This document shows, in pieces, positions 22,538-25,020 of a DNA stretch of 25,020 bases. Position numbers and translations under genes: made by a program. Origin of the DNA: an uncultured Oscillospiraceae bacterium (GTDB taxonomy: Bacteria > Bacillota > Clostridia > Oscillospirales > Oscillospiraceae); contig CAPGBJ010000048.1 in the NCBI GenBank assembly GCA_948616425.1, forward strand, positions 1 to 25,020, in the 5' to 3' direction. The notes beneath the pieces are model-generated. The model worked only from the letters and a program-made list of their open reading frames with translations. It had not been told where the DNA came from and did no database searches. Every line of letters starts with the position of its first letter. Position 1 is the stretch's first letter.

Positions 22538-22837
22538 CTATCCCCCCTGCTCCTCCATGGCCTGAAGAAAGCGGTCCACCTGGACCTCGCCGCTGTGGTC
22601 CACCGTGTCCAGCAGCCGCTCCAGCAGCCGCCCCCGGTCCACAAACTTCAGTTCCACCACGCCGTTGCTCCCCCGTTTAAACTCGGTGAGGGCATCCAGG
22701 TCCATCCCCTCCGCCCCCCGCCACTCCTCAGCCGGAAAGCAGGCCAGCCGAACGGCGTCCCCCGCCTCCGCGTTGGCCAGCCTCCACATTCTTCTGATAA
22801 TCTGTTCCCGATCCGGGAGCCTTGTTGTCTTTGCCAC
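22538..22837 (-). CDS. Terminase small subunit-like protein, short (XtmA position)
   Basis: This product has 99 aa if started at GTG 22837, which has GGAGG 7 nt upstream. An ATG at 22891 would add 18 Arg/Pro-rich residues but lacks a site. The C-terminal part, VVELKFVDRGRLLERLLDTV (about 58-77), matches the oligomerisation end of XtmA-type small terminases ('veikf.Dr.kaLe.L'). The N-terminus, IIRRMWRLANAEAGDAVRLA, is a single helical unit and the usual roughly 100-residue helix-turn-helix DNA-recognition domain is missing. It is the first gene of the operon. Loss of the pac-recognition domain would reduce packaging specificity. Confidence 0.65.
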   Translation of the reverse strand: MAKTTRLPDREQIIRRMWRLANAEAGDAVRLACFPAEEWRGAEGMDLDALTEFKRGSNGVVELKFVDRGRLLERLLDTVDHSGEVQVDRFLQAMEEQGG

Positions 22838-22876
22838 CCTATCCCTCCTCACACCCCTGGCGGGCCGGGGCCAAAA

Positions 22877-22912
22877 GTTGTACATTCGCATACAACAAAA
22901 AAATTTTTTGTT
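22877..22912. promoter_or_regulatory. Operator-like dyads between phage operon and dacF
   Basis: A 20-nt dyad with perfect 6-bp arms GTTGTA/TACAAC around an 8-nt centre lies at 22877-22896. It abuts a second AT-only dyad at 22894-22912 (A7 then T6, flanked by AAC and GTT). They lie 40-75 nt upstream of the phage operon start, within the 250-nt divergent region. Position and symmetry suggest a repressor or activator site. Neither matches the Firmicutes LexA box pattern GAAC-N4-GTTC. Confidence 0.45.
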
Positions 22913-23087
22913 CTGTTTTTCGCTCCTTTTTTTATCCAGCCCAAGATATAGTCAAATGAATCGGGCTGGCGGCCCGTCCCCCGCAGGCTGAAAAGAAAAA
23001 AATACCAACCCGCTGATCCGCATAGAAAAACCGTCTGCTCCACATCCTGACCATACCCACAAATTGATGGATCAGGAGGAATCCTTT

Positions 23088-24236
23088 ATGAAACAATCCC
23101 TGACAGTTCTGCTGGCCGCCCTCACCCTTACCGCTGCCGCCGCCCCCGTCCAGGCGGCCCCGGCCGACAGCGGCCTCTCCCTGTCCTGTACCTCCTGCCT
23201 GCTCATGGAGAAGGAGACCGGGACCATTCTGCTGGAGGACAACGCCCACGAGAAGCTGGAGCCGGCCAGCGTCACCAAGATCATGACCCTGCTGCTGGTG
23301 ATGGAGGCGGTGGACTCCGGCCGGCTCAGTCTGGACGAACCAGTCACGGTATCCGCCTATGCCGCCGGCATGGGGGGCTCCCAGGTCTATCTGGAGGAGG
23401 GGGAGCAGATGCCCGTATCCGAGATGATCAAGTGTGTCACCGTGGTGTCAGGCAATGACTGTGCAGTCGCCCTTGCCGAGCATGTGGCGGGCAGCGAGGG
23501 CGCCTTTGTCAGCCAGATGAACCAGAGGGCCCGGGAACTGGGCATGGCGGACACCACCTTTTTAAACTGCACCGGCCTGCCCGCTCAGGGCCACGTGACT
23601 TCCGCCCACGACATCGCTCTCATGTCCCGAGAGCTGATTTTGAACCACCCCAAGATCCGGGAGTACACCACCATCTGGATGGACTCCATTCGAGGCGGTG
23701 AATTCGGCCTGACCAACACCAACCGGCTGGTCCGGTTCTACCAGGGGACCACCGGCCTGAAGACGGGCTACACCAGCTCCGCCCAATACTGCATATCCGC
23801 CACCGCCGAGCGGGACGGCATGGAGCTCATCGCCGTCATCATGAAGTCCCCCTCTGTCAACCAGCGTTTTGACGACGCCAAGACCCTCCTGGACTACGGC
23901 TTTGCCAACTACAACCTCGCCACCGTCTACCCCGAGGTCCCCTTAGCGCCGGTGGACGTACTCCTGGGGACCCAGTCCCAGGTCCAGCCCCAGCTGGAGC
24001 GGGACTGCCGCCTTCTGGTGCGCCGCGGGGAGGAAAGCCAGGTGACCACCCGCCTATCTCTGGCCCAGGACGTGGAGGCCCCGGTGGAGCAGGGCCAGAC
24101 CCTGGGCCGGCTGGAGGTCTACGTGGGGGATGAACTGAGGGACACCGTCCCCATCCTCGCCTCCGGCGCGGTCGACCGCCTGTCCGTCCCGGGCATCTTC
24201 GGCCGGATGCTCTCCAAGCTTCTCATGGCGGGGTGA
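23088..24236 (+). CDS. dacF: D-alanyl-D-alanine carboxypeptidase (peptidase S11, DacF-like)
   Basis: The 382-aa product has an N-terminal signal peptide (MKQSLTVLLAALTLTAAAAP, cut near AQA/APA). It carries all three penicillin-binding active-site motifs: SVTK (S61, K64), SGN (121-123) and KTG (225-227). The C-terminal beta-rich domain (about 275-360) and a terminal amphipathic helix (IFGRMLSKLLMAG) match DacA/DacF membrane-anchored enzymes. It removes the terminal D-Ala from peptidoglycan stem peptides; DacF-type paralogs work in spore cortex modification. The start is the ATG at 23088 with AGGAGGA 7-8 nt upstream; ATGs at 23064/23061 would disrupt the signal peptide. It diverges from the phage operon. 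Confidence 0.94.
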   Translation: MKQSLTVLLAALTLTAAAAPVQAAPADSGLSLSCTSCLLMEKETGTILLEDNAHEKLEPASVTKIMTLLLVMEAVDSGRLSLDEPVTVSAYAAGMGGSQVYLEEGEQMPVSEMIKCVTVVSGNDCAVALAEHVAGSEGAFVSQMNQRARELGMADTTFLNCTGLPAQGHVTSAHDIALMSRELILNHPKIREYTTIWMDSIRGGEFGLTNTNRLVRFYQGTTGLKTGYTSSAQYCISATAERDGMELIAVIMKSPSVNQRFDDAKTLLDYGFANYNLATVYPEVPLAPVDVLLGTQSQVQPQLERDCRLLVRRGEESQVTTRLSLAQDVEAPVEQGQTLGRLEVYVGDELRDTVPILASGAVDRLSVPGIFGRMLSKLLMAG

Positions 24237-24503
24237 GGGCCCGGCCGGCCCTCTGAACCCCTGACGGCCACGACAAGTCGTGGCCCTACATCCCTCCCCC
24301 ATTTCAGCGGTCGGGCCGTACAAATTCCCGGCGGTCGCCGCGGTCCGCGCCCCCACCTCCCTTTGGCAGCCCAGCCCCCTGTCGAGGCCGCCTGTGAAAA
24401 ATCCGCCGGTCCAATCTGGCGGCCACCGGCCTCCTCTGCCCCCCAGCCCTTGCCGCTCTAGGAATTTCTTTTCGATTTCCACCCCTGTTTTCCACTATTT
24501 TAC
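24237..24503. other. Intergenic region between dacF and glgB, no gene seen
   Basis: About 270 nt after dacF show no convincing coding frame. It holds a perfect 9-bp-arm palindrome (24266-24285) and then GC-rich sequence with several short C/G runs. An AT shift occurs from about 24460 as the glgB promoter begins. Short frames here are Pro/Arg-rich and look random. Confidence 0.55.
24266..24285. repeat. Perfect short palindrome downstream of dacF
   Basis: Arms GGCCACGAC and GTCGTGGCC are separated by two bases. It is followed by CCTACATCC, not a T run, so it is a poor intrinsic terminator. The design (GTAGGGCCACGAC-type when read in reverse) resembles dispersed palindromic units in related gut Clostridia as far as I recall. 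It may still help stop or stabilise dacF mRNA. Confidence 0.5.
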
Positions 24504-24532
24504 TTGACTGCCCTTTCCCGATGTTGTATAAT
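24504..24532 (+). promoter_or_regulatory. Sigma-A-type promoter for glgB
   Basis: TTGACT (24504-24509) and TATAAT (24527-24532) are separated by 17 nt, in an AT-rich setting. Predicted start is near 24539, giving an approximately 80-nt leader. Confidence 0.85.
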
Positions 24533-24619
24533 TTAGATAAATATACCCAATCTCTTTTGATACCCCCTTGTTAGTTTTGGCAGACAGATACCCGCAAAAG
24601 ATACCACGAGGTGATAATT

Positions 24620-25020
24620 ATGTCTAAATATCTGGAAAAACTCTCCTCCCACGACCTTTTTTTAGAACTGGAGGCCTTCTCCGAGGGCCGCTCCACCCAC
24701 GCCTGGAAATGCTTCGGCGCCCATCCCGCCCGGGATAAAAACGACGTGGACGGCTACCTCTTCCGGGTCTGGGCCCCCAACGCCCCCAAGGTCACTGTCA
24801 TCGGCGATTTCAACGGCTGGGACCTGGAGGCCACCCCGATGGAGAAGGTCGAGGGGGGCATCTGGGAGGCCTTTGTCCCCGGTCTGAACCGCTACGACAC
24901 CTACCAGTACGCCATACATAAGGCGGACGGCAGCGGCTTTGTGGGCAAGGCCGACCCCTACGGCTTCCACGCCGCCACCCGGCCCGACGTGTCCACCAAG
25001 CTCTACGACTTGGACACCGG
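24620..25020 (+). CDS. glgB: 1,4-alpha-glucan branching enzyme, 5' part (runs off window)
   Basis: The first 133 codons are visible. After an N-terminal helix, CFGAHPA (about 31-37) leads into a carbohydrate-binding module 48 (YLFRVWAPNAPKVTVIGDFN, then GW, about 46-67), followed by GLNRYDTYQYAI and KADPYGFHAATRP. This is the standard start of GlgB, which makes alpha-1,6 branches in glycogen; the catalytic GH13 barrel lies beyond the edge. GAGGTGAT 4-11 nt upstream sets the start. A glycogen operon (glgC, D, A, P) may continue to the right. Confidence 0.92.
   Translation, partial: MSKYLEKLSSHDLFLELEAFSEGRSTHAWKCFGAHPARDKNDVDGYLFRVWAPNAPKVTVIGDFNGWDLEATPMEKVEGGIWEAFVPGLNRYDTYQYAIHKADGSGFVGKADPYGFHAATRPDVSTKLYDLDT

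Larger units (their letters stand above)
9836..22837 (-). mobile_element. PBSX-like contractile-tail phage particle locus (probably domesticated)
   Basis: This is a continuous minus-strand operon of head-packaging and contractile-tail genes in the order of Bacillus PBSX xtmA-xtmB-xkdE...xkdU. All modules needed for a DNA-filled head and contractile baseplate are recognisable. No integrase, excisionase, repressor, replication gene, holin, endolysin, tail fibre or large tape measure is present, and no attachment-site repeats were found at the edges. Base composition and codon style match the flanking host genes, which suggests long residence. The frames are open except for the chaperone frameshift, which argues against simple decay. 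Its mode of release and its host range are not visible here. Confidence 0.9.

Noticed and set aside
9836..22837. Extracellular contractile injection system (PVC/MAC type)
   Set aside because: Complete terminase, portal, prohead protease and capsid genes are present and the AAA+ ATPase of such systems is absent, so the locus derives from a DNA-packaging phage.
22877..22896. LexA/SOS box in front of the phage operon
   Set aside because: The arms GTTGTA/TACAAC with an 8-nt centre do not fit GAAC-N4-GTTC.
1..25020. CRISPR arrays, tRNA/rRNA genes, insertion sequences, toxin-antitoxin pairs
   Set aside because: None could be recognised on reading both strands; no regularly spaced repeats, cloverleaf-like sequences or transposase motifs were seen. 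Short non-coding RNAs cannot be excluded without a covariance search.

Overview
The window is GC-rich, has strong Shine-Dalgarno sites throughout, and encodes a SpoVB-type flippase, a DacF-type D,D-carboxypeptidase and a crotonase. This fits a spore-forming Clostridia relative of the Oscillospiraceae (Flavonifractor/Intestinimonas/Oscillibacter-like). The family-level placement is an inference from gene content and composition, not a measurement.

Left part (1-9834): ordinary chromosome in short transcription units. These are trmB (tRNA m7G46 methyltransferase, +), an enoyl-CoA hydratase (-), a spoVB-like lipid flippase (+), a tandem pair of small charged paralogous proteins of unknown function (+, own promoter and terminator), rpe-recR (-, sharing a promoter and a long leader), an AMP-forming acyl-CoA ligase (+) and a lipoprotein with two Ca-binding-like Asp loops (+). 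Most units have recognisable sigma-A promoters and hairpin terminators, listed individually.

Middle part (9836-22837): one 13-kb operon on the minus strand encoding a PBSX/XkdE-U-like contractile-tail phage particle. In transcription order it has a short small terminase, large terminase, portal, prohead protease, capsid, two connector proteins, a tail terminator, sheath, tube, a frameshifted tail-assembly chaperone, a 202-aa low-complexity protein where the tape measure should be, a LysM hub protein, a gpD-like hub, spike, gp25-like wedge, a 35-aa ORF, baseplate J and a DUF2313-like protein. Packaging and structural genes are intact and often translationally coupled by ATGA/TTGA overlaps. Integrase, repressor, replication, holin/endolysin, tail fibre and a normal-length tape measure are all absent. 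The operon ends on a bidirectional terminator shared with the lipoprotein gene. The most interesting reading is a domesticated, minimal head-plus-tail particle (defective-phage, bacteriocin or gene-transfer-agent type) rather than an active prophage. The +1/-2 frameshift site, two intergenic repeat elements and an operator-like dyad in front of the operon are further points of interest.

Right part (22838-25020): divergent dacF (+), then a roughly 380-nt intergenic region with a palindrome and a strong promoter, then the 5' end of glgB (glycogen branching enzyme), which runs off the window.
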